Positions 29,903 to 38,113 of a stretch of DNA of 64,000 bases are shown here, piece by piece. The stretch covers positions 1 through 64,000 of the forward strand of contig JAFQAR010000040.1 of NCBI GenBank assembly GCA_017399905.1, written 5' to 3'. The DNA comes from Bacteroidales bacterium (GTDB taxonomy: Bacteria; Bacteroidota; Bacteroidia; Bacteroidales; UBA932). The number at the start of each line of letters is the position of its first letter. Position 1 is the first letter of the stretch. A program made the position numbers and the translations under genes. The notes below the pieces were generated by a model, which saw only the letters and a list, made by a program, of their open reading frames with translations, had not been told where the DNA came from and did not search any database.

Positions 29903-31630
29903 ATGACACGAAGACAGACCATAATATGTTCAGCCCTGTCAGCAACGGGCATTCTGCTGGCCTTCATATTCTTCAATTTCATATACCCATACCACATCCA
30001 CTATCAGGAACAGATGCAGCTGTTCCGATTCGGAGCTGATTACTTCCGGGAAAGCATGGCGATACCCGGAGGTCTCGGCGACTGGATCGGAGGCTTCCTT
30101 GTACAGTTCTTCTATCATGCCCCTGCCGGCTCACTAATCCTCGCCATGCTCCTTGGCCTGATACAGTTCCTCACTTGGAAAAACATGGAGAAAGGATCCT
30201 TTGCCGCATATCCTCTGAGTTTTCTTCCCGCAATCGCAATGTTCCTTTTTTACTGCGATGAAAACGCACTGGTGACAGCAGCTGTGGCAATGGCCGCATC
30301 CTTGACATTGTCTTCCGCACTCATGAATATCCGAAGGACAGGTTTCCGCTTTTCCACCACCATCCTGCTCATGCCGGTAATGTACTACCTTTTCGGAAGC
30401 ATCAGCATAATTGTACCTGTAGTCGTAGGCATCCGATCCGCAATGCGCAAGAAAGAGATGACAGCCATACTTGCCTTCTCGGCTGCTGCGGTCCTGATGG
30501 CTGTCCTGATTCCTTTTACAGCACGTTCCTGCTGTCCATACCCACTTGAGAGACTGATTTTCGGCATACATTATCACCGGTACCACAATGCGATACCATT
30601 GATGGTCTGGACAGCCGTCCTCCTTGTCCCTTCAGTGTTGCTTCTGGCGAAAGTCATGACCAGGGACAAACTGGCAGCTGTCAGCATGGCCCTTGTCATA
30701 TTGCCTGCCGCATGCCTTACTCCTGTATTCACAGACATTGAGAAGGAAAGACTTTTCGGTTATGACTTCATGACAAGGATGGGCCAATGGAACAAGATAC
30801 TTGCGACATCGGACAGACATGTCCCGGACTCTCCGATAGCTGTGGAATGTACAAATCTTGCACTTGCAAAGACCGGACACATGTCCAGCGACATGTTCTC
30901 CTTCTTCCAGAACGGCCCGGCCGGTCTGCTGCCTGAATTCACAAGAGACCATTTCTCTCCGATCCCTACAGGAACCGTTTATTATCACCTCGGGATGATA
31001 AACACTGCCCAGACTTTCTTCTTCGAGGCCCAGGAAGGCATTCCTGATTTCCAGAAAAGCGCGAGACTGTCCCAGGCACTGGCAAGGACCAACCTGTTAA
31101 ACAGTGATTACGAAGTGGCAAGAAAGTATGTCAGAGCGCTGAAACAGACCCTTTTCTATCGGAAATGGGCGAAAGAAACAGAAAAGCTGCTCGACAATCC
31201 GGAACTGATCGATCAAGTGCCTGAATATGCATATCTGCGTTCCGTCAGGATAAAGGATCACGACTTCATGTTCAGCCAGGAGGAGATGGATTCCATGCTG
31301 GGACTTCTGTACGTTGAGAACGACACCAACACCATGGCAATGGACTACCTGCTTGCATGGTGTCTTCTCCGCAAGGATCTTCCCCGCTTCTTCGAGTGTC
31401 ACAAACTCCTTAAGAAAGGCTATGACGCACGTCATTATCAGGAGGCTGTCATACTCTATTGGGCTCTGACGCATGACGGTCCGGACGGCATGCCTGACTT
31501 CATCACCGACAGGACCGCCAAGAGCTTCACCAGATTCATTTCCCGGCTGCAGGCCGGCGTTGACGAAGCAAGCATGCAGAAAGAGTTCGGCAACACATAC
31601 TGGTTCTACTATTATTACCGATTTAAATGA
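29903..31630 (+). CDS. Polytopic membrane protein with repeat-rich C-terminus (DUF6057-like), module copy C
   Basis: 575 residues, the longest copy and probably the complete form. About eight hydrophobic segments in the first 290 residues, with the family motif IPGGLGDWIGGFLVQF near residue 55 and a preceding YQEQMQLFRFGADYF. The C-terminal half is helical and repeat-rich (GTVYYHLGMINTAQTFFFEA, SDYEVARKYVRALKQ, YQEAVILYWAL) and ends NTYWFYYYYRFK, shared with copy B. The stop overlaps the start of haem-propeller gene C as ATGA, so the two are translationally coupled. Inner membrane location is expected. The function is unknown. Confidence 0.75.
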   Translation: MTRRQTIICSALSATGILLAFIFFNFIYPYHIHYQEQMQLFRFGADYFRESMAIPGGLGDWIGGFLVQFFYHAPAGSLILAMLLGLIQFLTWKNMEKGSFAAYPLSFLPAIAMFLFYCDENALVTAAVAMAASLTLSSALMNIRRTGFRFSTTILLMPVMYYLFGSISIIVPVVVGIRSAMRKKEMTAILAFSAAAVLMAVLIPFTARSCCPYPLERLIFGIHYHRYHNAIPLMVWTAVLLVPSVLLLAKVMTRDKLAAVSMALVILPAACLTPVFTDIEKERLFGYDFMTRMGQWNKILATSDRHVPDSPIAVECTNLALAKTGHMSSDMFSFFQNGPAGLLPEFTRDHFSPIPTGTVYYHLGMINTAQTFFFEAQEGIPDFQKSARLSQALARTNLLNSDYEVARKYVRALKQTLFYRKWAKETEKLLDNPELIDQVPEYAYLRSVRIKDHDFMFSQEEMDSMLGLLYVENDTNTMAMDYLLAWCLLRKDLPRFFECHKLLKKGYDARHYQEAVILYWALTHDGPDGMPDFITDRTAKSFTRFISRLQAGVDEASMQKEFGNTYWFYYYYRFK

Positions 31631-33069
31631 TGAAAAGATTGTCATACATATTGATGAGCATCATGCTGGTATGCTCATGTTACAGATTTGACCCTTCGGC
31701 AGCACATTTCACAGACGGTCCGGTCTGGCCGGATTATATGGATATCACCATTCCTGCAGGGATTGCGCCTCTCAACTTCTGCTATACCGCAGAGGATGGT
31801 CCGATACCGGTCACGACCTTCAGTCATGGAGACATGACGGTCTCTATAAAAGGAAGGGAGGTCGTATGGAAGGAAAAAGTGTGGAAGAAGATGCTCGAGG
31901 CTGCAAAAGGAGGAGACATCACCGTAAAAAGCAGCGTACTGCCGGAAACATGGACCATTCACGTATCCGAAGACGAGATAGACTACGGCATCAACTACCG
32001 CCTCATAGCTCCCGGCTATGAAGTATACAGCAAAATGGGAATATATGAGAGAAATCTTTCGAACTACAAGGAAAGGGCCCTCATCGAAAACACTCAGTTT
32101 GACGGTTGTGTGAACTGCCATGCATACAACAGAGGAAATCCTGCGGATTACAGCCTCCACATCAGAGGCAGCCACGGCGCGACACTGCTGAACATCGACG
32201 GAGAGATGGCGGCATACAGCACAAAGACAGACAGCACCCTCGGATTATGCGTCTATCCATACTGGCACCCTGAAGGAGATTATATAGCATATTCTTCAAA
32301 CAATACGCGACAAGGCTTCCACGTCCTTCCTGACAAGCTCATAGAGGTATTCGACCTTGACTCAGACCTGCAGGTATACGATGTCCGGAACAATTGCCTG
32401 ATAAGCGCTTCATCCATAAAGAAGAATGATGTATGGGAAACTTTCCCTGCATTCTCCGCTGACGGAAGGACATTGTATTTCTGCGCAGCATCTCCGAGGC
32501 CGATCCCGTCAGAAACGGAGCAGATAAGATACAATCTCTGCAGCGTCGGATTCGATCCGGCTACCGGCAGCATAGGCTCACGCATCGACACCCTCATATT
32601 CGCAGAAAGCATCGGAAAGAGCGTATCTTTCCCCAAGCCTTCATACGACGGCAGATTCATAGTCTATACACTTTCCGACTACGGGAACTTCAGCATCTGG
32701 CATCACGAAGCCGACCTATGGATCCTTGATCTCGCTACAGGTATCTCACGTCCTATGGACAAAGTCAACAGCCATGACACGGAATCATACCATAGCTGGT
32801 CGTCAAACAGCCGCTGGCTCATGTTCAGCAGCAGAAGGGATGACGGTCTGTACACCCGTCCTTTCTTTACGCACATCGATGAAGACGGTCAGGAAAGCAA
32901 GCCTTTCATGCTGCCTCAGAAGCATCCTCTGCATTACTACAGTTACCAGAACAGGTCCTACAACGTACCTGAGTTCGTTACCGGACCTGTAAAACTGGAC
33001 AGAGTGAGTGCCGAAAAGATGATAAACTCAACCGAACGCATTCAGTTCGGCTTCCGCATGTCGGAATAG
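31627..33069 (+). CDS. Haem-c / PD40-propeller lipoprotein, module copy C
   Basis: 480 residues. Lipobox LVCSC. The beta-domain opens with WPDYMDITIPAGIAPLNF. CVNCH is at about residue 161. Propeller-like repeats: HPEGDYIAYSSN, PSYDGRFIVYTLSDYGNFSIW, SYHSWSSNSRWLMFSSRRDDG. The C-terminus has the family LPQKHPLHYYSYQ and YNVPEF. The function is unknown. It is coupled to the membrane partner by a four-base overlap, the tightest junction of the four modules, and ends six bases before the convergent HdeD-like gene. Confidence 0.8.
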   Translation: MMKRLSYILMSIMLVCSCYRFDPSAAHFTDGPVWPDYMDITIPAGIAPLNFCYTAEDGPIPVTTFSHGDMTVSIKGREVVWKEKVWKKMLEAAKGGDITVKSSVLPETWTIHVSEDEIDYGINYRLIAPGYEVYSKMGIYERNLSNYKERALIENTQFDGCVNCHAYNRGNPADYSLHIRGSHGATLLNIDGEMAAYSTKTDSTLGLCVYPYWHPEGDYIAYSSNNTRQGFHVLPDKLIEVFDLDSDLQVYDVRNNCLISASSIKKNDVWETFPAFSADGRTLYFCAASPRPIPSETEQIRYNLCSVGFDPATGSIGSRIDTLIFAESIGKSVSFPKPSYDGRFIVYTLSDYGNFSIWHHEADLWILDLATGISRPMDKVNSHDTESYHSWSSNSRWLMFSSRRDDGLYTRPFFTHIDEDGQESKPFMLPQKHPLHYYSYQNRSYNVPEFVTGPVKLDRVSAEKMINSTERIQFGFRMSE

Positions 33070-33074
33070 ACGCA

Positions 33075-33671
33075 TCATCGAGGATATTCCTTCTCGAAAT
33101 TCAGATGTATGTTCTTGAGCTTCAATGCAAGCCAGCACAAGAGAAGCCCGAGAACGATCAGTCCGAGACCGGCCATCACGACAACCGTAGCCACTCCTGC
33201 ACTGAAAGGATTGGCAAGAACCATTATCGACAGAAGCAGGAGAAGTATTCCTCCGACAACCACGGAAGTGCTTCCACCGATATTGAATGTCTCCAGATCT
33301 CCTCCGAATGATATCATCATGAAGCTGTGATACATCATCCATATACCAAGCATTACAGGGAGCAGAGCGAATGTGACCCCAGGATAGACACAGAGAAAGA
33401 GGCCGAGAAGCACGTCGATAATTCCGCCGACAACCATATATCCACGCATAGCGAGATAATTGCCGCTTGTAAGGGCAACGATCAGCTGGGCGGCACCGAC
33501 GGCCAGCATCAGGATACCGATAAGAATACTGAGAGCGACATAGCTCTCCATTGGAAATACGAAGACGGCGATTCCGGCCACTACCGTGAGGATTCCGGCT
33601 GCCATCATCAGCCACCAGTGCCTTACTGCACGGCCGGCCTTACTTGTCAAGTTCTCAAAATGGCGTTTCAT
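33075..33671 (-). CDS. HdeD-family (DUF308) membrane protein
   Basis: 198 residues with six predicted membrane helices arranged as three hairpins, each with the DUF308-like Gly-rich packing (ILIGILMLAVGAAQLIVAL, GGIIDVLLGLFLCVYPG, VVMAGLGLIVLGLLL). Resembles HdeD, linked to acid resistance in enterobacteria; the role in Bacteroidales is not established. It follows the GH10 gene on the same strand after 54 bases and converges on module C. No promoter of its own is evident. Confidence 0.82.
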   Translation of the reverse strand: MKRHFENLTSKAGRAVRHWWLMMAAGILTVVAGIAVFVFPMESYVALSILIGILMLAVGAAQLIVALTSGNYLAMRGYMVVGGIIDVLLGLFLCVYPGVTFALLPVMLGIWMMYHSFMMISFGGDLETFNIGGSTSVVVGGILLLLLSIMVLANPFSAGVATVVVMAGLGLIVLGLLLCWLALKLKNIHLNFEKEYPR

Positions 33672-33725
33672 AGCATTAAAACAATTAATCCATGAAACGC
33701 CATTCCAACTATTGTGCTAAAGACA

Positions 33726-35468
33726 TCAGTCCCCCATCAGACCGTTTGCAAATCCGGCATAGGCATATTTACGGTTGTAGTTCAGATCCCACAGACCGAC
33801 CGGCTCTCCGCCTCGCCATCCTGTCCCAAGAGCTCCCGGAGCATCTGTAGGACACCATTGCGTGATTCCGTACTGCTGTGCAGGCGGAACGATCTCCATA
33901 TATTTGCGGACGATGAAGTCATAAAAGTCAGCCATCTCCCTCAGCTGCGCATCCGTGACATCCACTGTCGCAACCGTATTTCCGTTTCTGTCCACATAGC
34001 CCATGTCAAGTTCCGATATCTTCACAAGCTTTCCTGTGGCTGCCATCAGCTTAAGCATATTGACGACATGATTTTCCTTGCTTTTCTGCGTATTCGGGTC
34101 GGCATAACATGAAATATGCATCTGGGTACCGATACCATCGATCTTTGTCACTCCGTCAGACTCCCAGATGCCTATCCAATGGATGAGGCTCCTGAGCTTC
34201 TTGTTGTCATCCCAGTCAGATTCGAGATTATAGTCGTTGATGAAAAGCCTGAGAGGAGCTGTACCGCCATATTCCGCATAATACTTTCTGGCCTTTGCAA
34301 TTACGATACGTACATAATCCTCGGATCCCAGATAATCCTGCCAGTAGAAATTATCCGAACTTCCCCAGGCACCGGATTCAAGTTCATAGAATCCGTCTCC
34401 GTCCGTATCACGTGAGGATATGGCTTCGTTCACGGCATCCCATGCAGAAACCTTTGTCGCAGTAACTTCCATCATGGCCTTTATCCAACGGTCCATCGCA
34501 TCTGTAAGAATCTGCTTCTTCTCTGCAGCCGTAGGGTTGCTGTATGAATAATCCAGACCGACCGCTGAAAATTTAAAGTCATCAATATGGATATCACCCG
34601 CAAAATTGCCCAGGCTGAAGATAAGGCGGTTTCCTCCTCCAGCTGTACATGAACATTCCACCTCCACGTCCTTCCACTGCGTATCGAAGGCTATATCCGG
34701 GAATTCTCCTGCAGACCTGTATCCGTCGACAATCTGCATACCGGCACCCAATGTTCCTGATGAAGAACCCTTGATCCGGAATGTAAGCCTATATCTCTGG
34801 CCAGATTCGAAAGACTCGTCAAAATCACGTGCAAACTGGACATCCCAGTCATTCTCGGTCACCGAAGGATTCGACACCTTGAACACACCTCCGGTCACAT
34901 CACGGGTAGAATTGTTGCCCCATCCGTTGAAAGGAGAGGAACCGCCGTTGAAATCTGTCTCGAAGAGGACATATTCACCCGTTCCGGCAGGTACGTCTAC
35001 ACGCTGACCTTTGATGAGACCGTTCAGATATTCATCAGACTGCTGGGAGTGCCATGCAAGAGTGTGGCCATAAACCGTCATCCCCGCATGTTCCGCTGCA
35101 TTGATGAAGTTACGGACCTGTGTGAAGTCCATGGTTCCGTTGTTCCTGAGAATAGAGGACTGCTTCATTGCATTGCCTGCCGTCATCTCATCAAAGTTCG
35201 CGGTAATCGTCTTGTACTCCATGGTCATTTTCAGAAAATTGCTCACCGTAACAGCCGCACCAAGCTTGAAATCCGGTGAAACCGTACGGTCGACATAGCT
35301 ATTCAGCACATCGTAGGCCGCGAGATTATCATACGAAGGCACATTTTCCGGTTTCTGTCCCGGGGTGACTACTTCTTTTCCTCCTTCAGGATCGATATCC
35401 GGGCCACATGACACAACACAGGTCACCGCCAGCACCATCAGCAGAGATCTTTTTGCAAAAGTCTTCAT
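33726..35468 (-). CDS. GH10 endo-1,4-beta-xylanase with inserted carbohydrate-binding module, lipoprotein
   Basis: About 580 residues from the ATG at 35468 (MKTFAKR), lipobox CVVSC. The GH10 barrel is split: it begins with FKLGAAVTVSNF, FDEMTAGNAMKQSS and VYGHTLAWHSQQ. A beta-sandwich of about 150 residues follows (roughly 140-290, ENDWDVQFARDF, YRLTFRIKG), resembling a CBM4/9-type module. The barrel resumes with acid/base Glu348 in DAVNEAI and nucleophile Glu486 in ISELDMG. This split layout is known for surface xylanases of Bacteroides and Prevotella. It cuts xylan backbones at the cell surface. The RidA gene lies 39 bases upstream. Confidence 0.93.
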   Translation of the reverse strand: MKTFAKRSLLMVLAVTCVVSCGPDIDPEGGKEVVTPGQKPENVPSYDNLAAYDVLNSYVDRTVSPDFKLGAAVTVSNFLKMTMEYKTITANFDEMTAGNAMKQSSILRNNGTMDFTQVRNFINAAEHAGMTVYGHTLAWHSQQSDEYLNGLIKGQRVDVPAGTGEYVLFETDFNGGSSPFNGWGNNSTRDVTGGVFKVSNPSVTENDWDVQFARDFDESFESGQRYRLTFRIKGSSSGTLGAGMQIVDGYRSAGEFPDIAFDTQWKDVEVECSCTAGGGNRLIFSLGNFAGDIHIDDFKFSAVGLDYSYSNPTAAEKKQILTDAMDRWIKAMMEVTATKVSAWDAVNEAISSRDTDGDGFYELESGAWGSSDNFYWQDYLGSEDYVRIVIAKARKYYAEYGGTAPLRLFINDYNLESDWDDNKKLRSLIHWIGIWESDGVTKIDGIGTQMHISCYADPNTQKSKENHVVNMLKLMAATGKLVKISELDMGYVDRNGNTVATVDVTDAQLREMADFYDFIVRKYMEIVPPAQQYGITQWCPTDAPGALGTGWRGGEPVGLWDLNYNRKYAYAGFANGLMGD

Positions 35469-35506
35469 ATATAACACAGTTTCTTATATTCTTATTTCCA
35501 GTCAGT

Positions 35507-36652
35507 CTACAGAGCGGGGAATGTCTCGGAATGGCAAGGCCTTACAGCCATACATTCCATCTCGACAAGCCATCCCGGCCGGCATACAGGAGCCCACAGA
35601 AAGACTTTCGGACACATCGGGAACCGTTCATCATACATTTCCTTGACAGTCTTGAAATCAGCCATATCACGCAGATATACAATCAAGTGAACCACATCAT
35701 CAAATGTACATCCCGCCTCATCAAGAAGCACCTCTACGTTCTCCCACATCCTCATTGTCTGCCTGCACACATCACCAGGACAGACGACCTGCCCCTTATT
35801 GTCGATACTGGCGGTTCCCGAAATCAGTACATGCCTTCTGTCACCATATGTGACACTTGTGCCCCTCTCGAAGGTAACGCCATATTCATGGGTAGGATTC
35901 AGATGCGTCGCCCCTTTCAGATATGCCACCTGGGCATCTTGCAGGCCTTTGACCGAGTACGCGTCAAAAGTGACAAGCGAATCCGGGAAGAAGTTCTTTC
36001 CGGCAATGCCCGTACTGGCGATATAATGAGTCTGAGGCACAAGTCCTTTCCCATCGAAGAACTCCCGTCTTCCTTTTACTACGCCGGCATAGTTGACATC
36101 GACATCCTGTACGTAAATCCATGTCCTCAGGCAATTGTCCGCGATAGTGCACCCGTGAGCGCCAAGAGAGGTCCCGTATGAATCCAGGACTCCTTTAATC
36201 TGAGACTCGGAATCCCCACCTCTTCCGCTTCGGTAAGCTGTCCAGAGATGTGAGTATCCGTTGTGTTCGGCCTTCCACATGCCTGAACCGGTGCATACAG
36301 GTTCCACATCCGTCATCAGATATACCCACAAAGCAATCTTTGAACCGTCAAGCGGAGGCTGTTCAATTATCGAAACCGCACAGCTGCAGCGTTCGGGAAG
36401 GACCCGCTGCAAAATCTCAGTCTGATTGGCCGCATCACTGATGAAGCATCTCAGGAATACCGGCACGGCGCAATCCAGAGTATATTCACACACATGGTCC
36501 AAAGCTCCGAAGACAGACTCCACCTGCTGTTCGAATGTAAAGCCATCACCATTCCTTATCATCAGGTGATATTCACTGATTCCGTTCTCGACTTCAAATC
36601 CTGCCATGCGGACCGAAGCATGGACATGATCTATGTTGAAATTCCTTATCAT
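35507..36652 (-). CDS. Tandem RidA (YjgF/UK114)-like protein
   Basis: 381 residues, no signal peptide, so cytoplasmic. The C-terminal part (about 215-375) is a RidA-like domain: HVLISGTASIDNKGQVVCPG, MWENVEVLLDEAGCTFDDVVHLIVYL, and PGWLVEMECMAV, with the Arg of CRPGWLVE at the position of the RidA substrate-binding arginine. The N-terminal part looks like a diverged second copy (VESVFGALDHVCEY, AVPVFLRCFISD). RidA deaminates reactive enamines; two-domain relatives can have other activities, including chorismate-cleaving enzymes. It lies 45 bases after the membrane gene of module D on the same strand. The substrate is unknown. Confidence 0.72.
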   Translation of the reverse strand: MIRNFNIDHVHASVRMAGFEVENGISEYHLMIRNGDGFTFEQQVESVFGALDHVCEYTLDCAVPVFLRCFISDAANQTEILQRVLPERCSCAVSIIEQPPLDGSKIALWVYLMTDVEPVCTGSGMWKAEHNGYSHLWTAYRSGRGGDSESQIKGVLDSYGTSLGAHGCTIADNCLRTWIYVQDVDVNYAGVVKGRREFFDGKGLVPQTHYIASTGIAGKNFFPDSLVTFDAYSVKGLQDAQVAYLKGATHLNPTHEYGVTFERGTSVTYGDRRHVLISGTASIDNKGQVVCPGDVCRQTMRMWENVEVLLDEAGCTFDDVVHLIVYLRDMADFKTVKEMYDERFPMCPKVFLWAPVCRPGWLVEMECMAVRPCHSETFPAL

Positions 36653-36697
36653 CTATCATTGATTTCCGAATCACTGTGGATTCATGACATAAACTTA

Positions 36698-38101
36698 TCA
36701 ATACACATATGCCCAATATGTATCGGCATATTTATTCCTGGCTTCTGCAATCTTTCCCGAACGTCTCAAGTCAGTAAAGTCCACGAATCCGTCCCACACG
36801 TCCTTATCTATCTTATATTTCTGCAGGACTGACGGATTCTTGCCGGCAACAAGAAGAAGCGCTTCCTGATAGAGTCTTGGTATGCGGCCTTTTTCCTCAT
36901 ATAGATTTGCTGAGATAATATGGAAAAGACGGTAGAATGAATTGCCGTCACGTTCCGCAAGTACGCCGCAAAGCAGATAGTCCGCAAGCTTACGGTTCTG
37001 CGGATAGCGGTCATACATAGCGGACATATCAGGAAGGAACGATTCCATCGTGAACCTTTTTCCGACATAAGAATAATCCGGAGTCGTCCCCTTGATCTGA
37101 GAAAGTCTCCATTGGCGCTTCTCCAGCCATCTGCCGTGGCATGTAGATCCTGCAAGAATGTCCATATATTTTTTCGCAAGACGATAATCCCCTATTTCAA
37201 GGTACAGGTCCGTAAGATATCTCAGAGCATCGAAAGTCATTCCGTAAACCGGCTGGACCGCCTGCTGGTATGTATGATATATGGCAAGATTGCTCATTCC
37301 AAGACATCGGTAGAACTGTATGTTGAAGTTAAGGGAGAATGGCATCTGTTCATTGTAAAAAAGGAAATCCTCAACTGAAGAAAGTCCATATCTGAAAGCC
37401 TGGTCCGGCAAGTCACCGGTCTGAGACAAGGCGAGAAGAGCATATCTCCTCTTGTAGCCGTTCGCAACGGCATCACGTCCGGATACAGATTTCAGGATTT
37501 CGTCCCATTCGTCATTTTCAGCAAGATACTCAAGATAAGCCACATCCTCATACCGGTTGCATGTAGAGTCCTCATCGAACATAACTGATGCTGAAGCCCC
37601 GACGATTACTGCAAACATGGGTAAGGTCAGATATATGCTGTGGAAAAAGGATGGAAGACGGACGAATCCTTTTCTTGCAAGCGTAAGCAGTGAAACAAGC
37701 AGCGCAGCTCCCAAAGAGATGACCGCCAATGAAACTGACACAACAAGCGTCATGTCTTTCATCTGGTAATATATCAATACCGGCAGAGGAAGAAAGGATA
37801 TCCATGTCAAGGTATCTCCATCCTTGAACAGTCTTCCTATCAGTATTGCAAGAGACGAAATGACAAGCATTGGAAGCAGGGCCTGAATTGCCGCTCCGGC
37901 AGCAGGACAGGAATAGAACTGGAGAAGAAAGGCTCCGACATAGCTGGACATATCGCGTGGAAGACTGAAGTTCAACGAGATATAGTCTGGCAAGGTGGTA
38001 AAGAAGCTGAAGCCTTCCATCCACACCAGAAGATAAGGGAAACCGAAATACCATCCGGCCCAAAGCAATACAAAAGCCAATGAGAACAATATCTTCTTCA
38101 T
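36698..38101 (-). CDS. Polytopic membrane protein with repeat-rich C-terminus (DUF6057-like), module copy D
   Basis: 467 residues, the most diverged copy. About six hydrophobic segments in the first 185 residues; the family motif appears as LPRDMSSYVGAFLLQF near residue 50. The C-terminal half is helical and repeat-rich (LGMSNLAIYHTYQQAVQP, LEIGDYRLAKKYMDIL, LYQEALLLVAGK) and ends DTYWAYVY, matching the C-terminal TYW of copies B and C. Gene order is reversed here: the haem lipoprotein comes first, 12 bases upstream. The function is unknown. Confidence 0.72.
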   Translation of the reverse strand: MKKILFSLAFVLLWAGWYFGFPYLLVWMEGFSFFTTLPDYISLNFSLPRDMSSYVGAFLLQFYSCPAAGAAIQALLPMLVISSLAILIGRLFKDGDTLTWISFLPLPVLIYYQMKDMTLVVSVSLAVISLGAALLVSLLTLARKGFVRLPSFFHSIYLTLPMFAVIVGASASVMFDEDSTCNRYEDVAYLEYLAENDEWDEILKSVSGRDAVANGYKRRYALLALSQTGDLPDQAFRYGLSSVEDFLFYNEQMPFSLNFNIQFYRCLGMSNLAIYHTYQQAVQPVYGMTFDALRYLTDLYLEIGDYRLAKKYMDILAGSTCHGRWLEKRQWRLSQIKGTTPDYSYVGKRFTMESFLPDMSAMYDRYPQNRKLADYLLCGVLAERDGNSFYRLFHIISANLYEEKGRIPRLYQEALLLVAGKNPSVLQKYKIDKDVWDGFVDFTDLRRSGKIAEARNKYADTYWAYVY

Positions 38102-38113
38102 ATTTCTTCCACC

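Noticed and set aside
32101..32125. CxxCH in the propeller lipoproteins as a chance cysteine pair
   Set aside because: The motif is kept at the equivalent position in all four paralogues while surrounding residues vary, so chance is unlikely.
33028..33615. 195-codon minus-strand open frame overlapping the HdeD-like gene
   Set aside because: Same strand, other frame; its product is Arg/Cys-rich low-complexity sequence, whereas the HdeD frame has six clean membrane helices.
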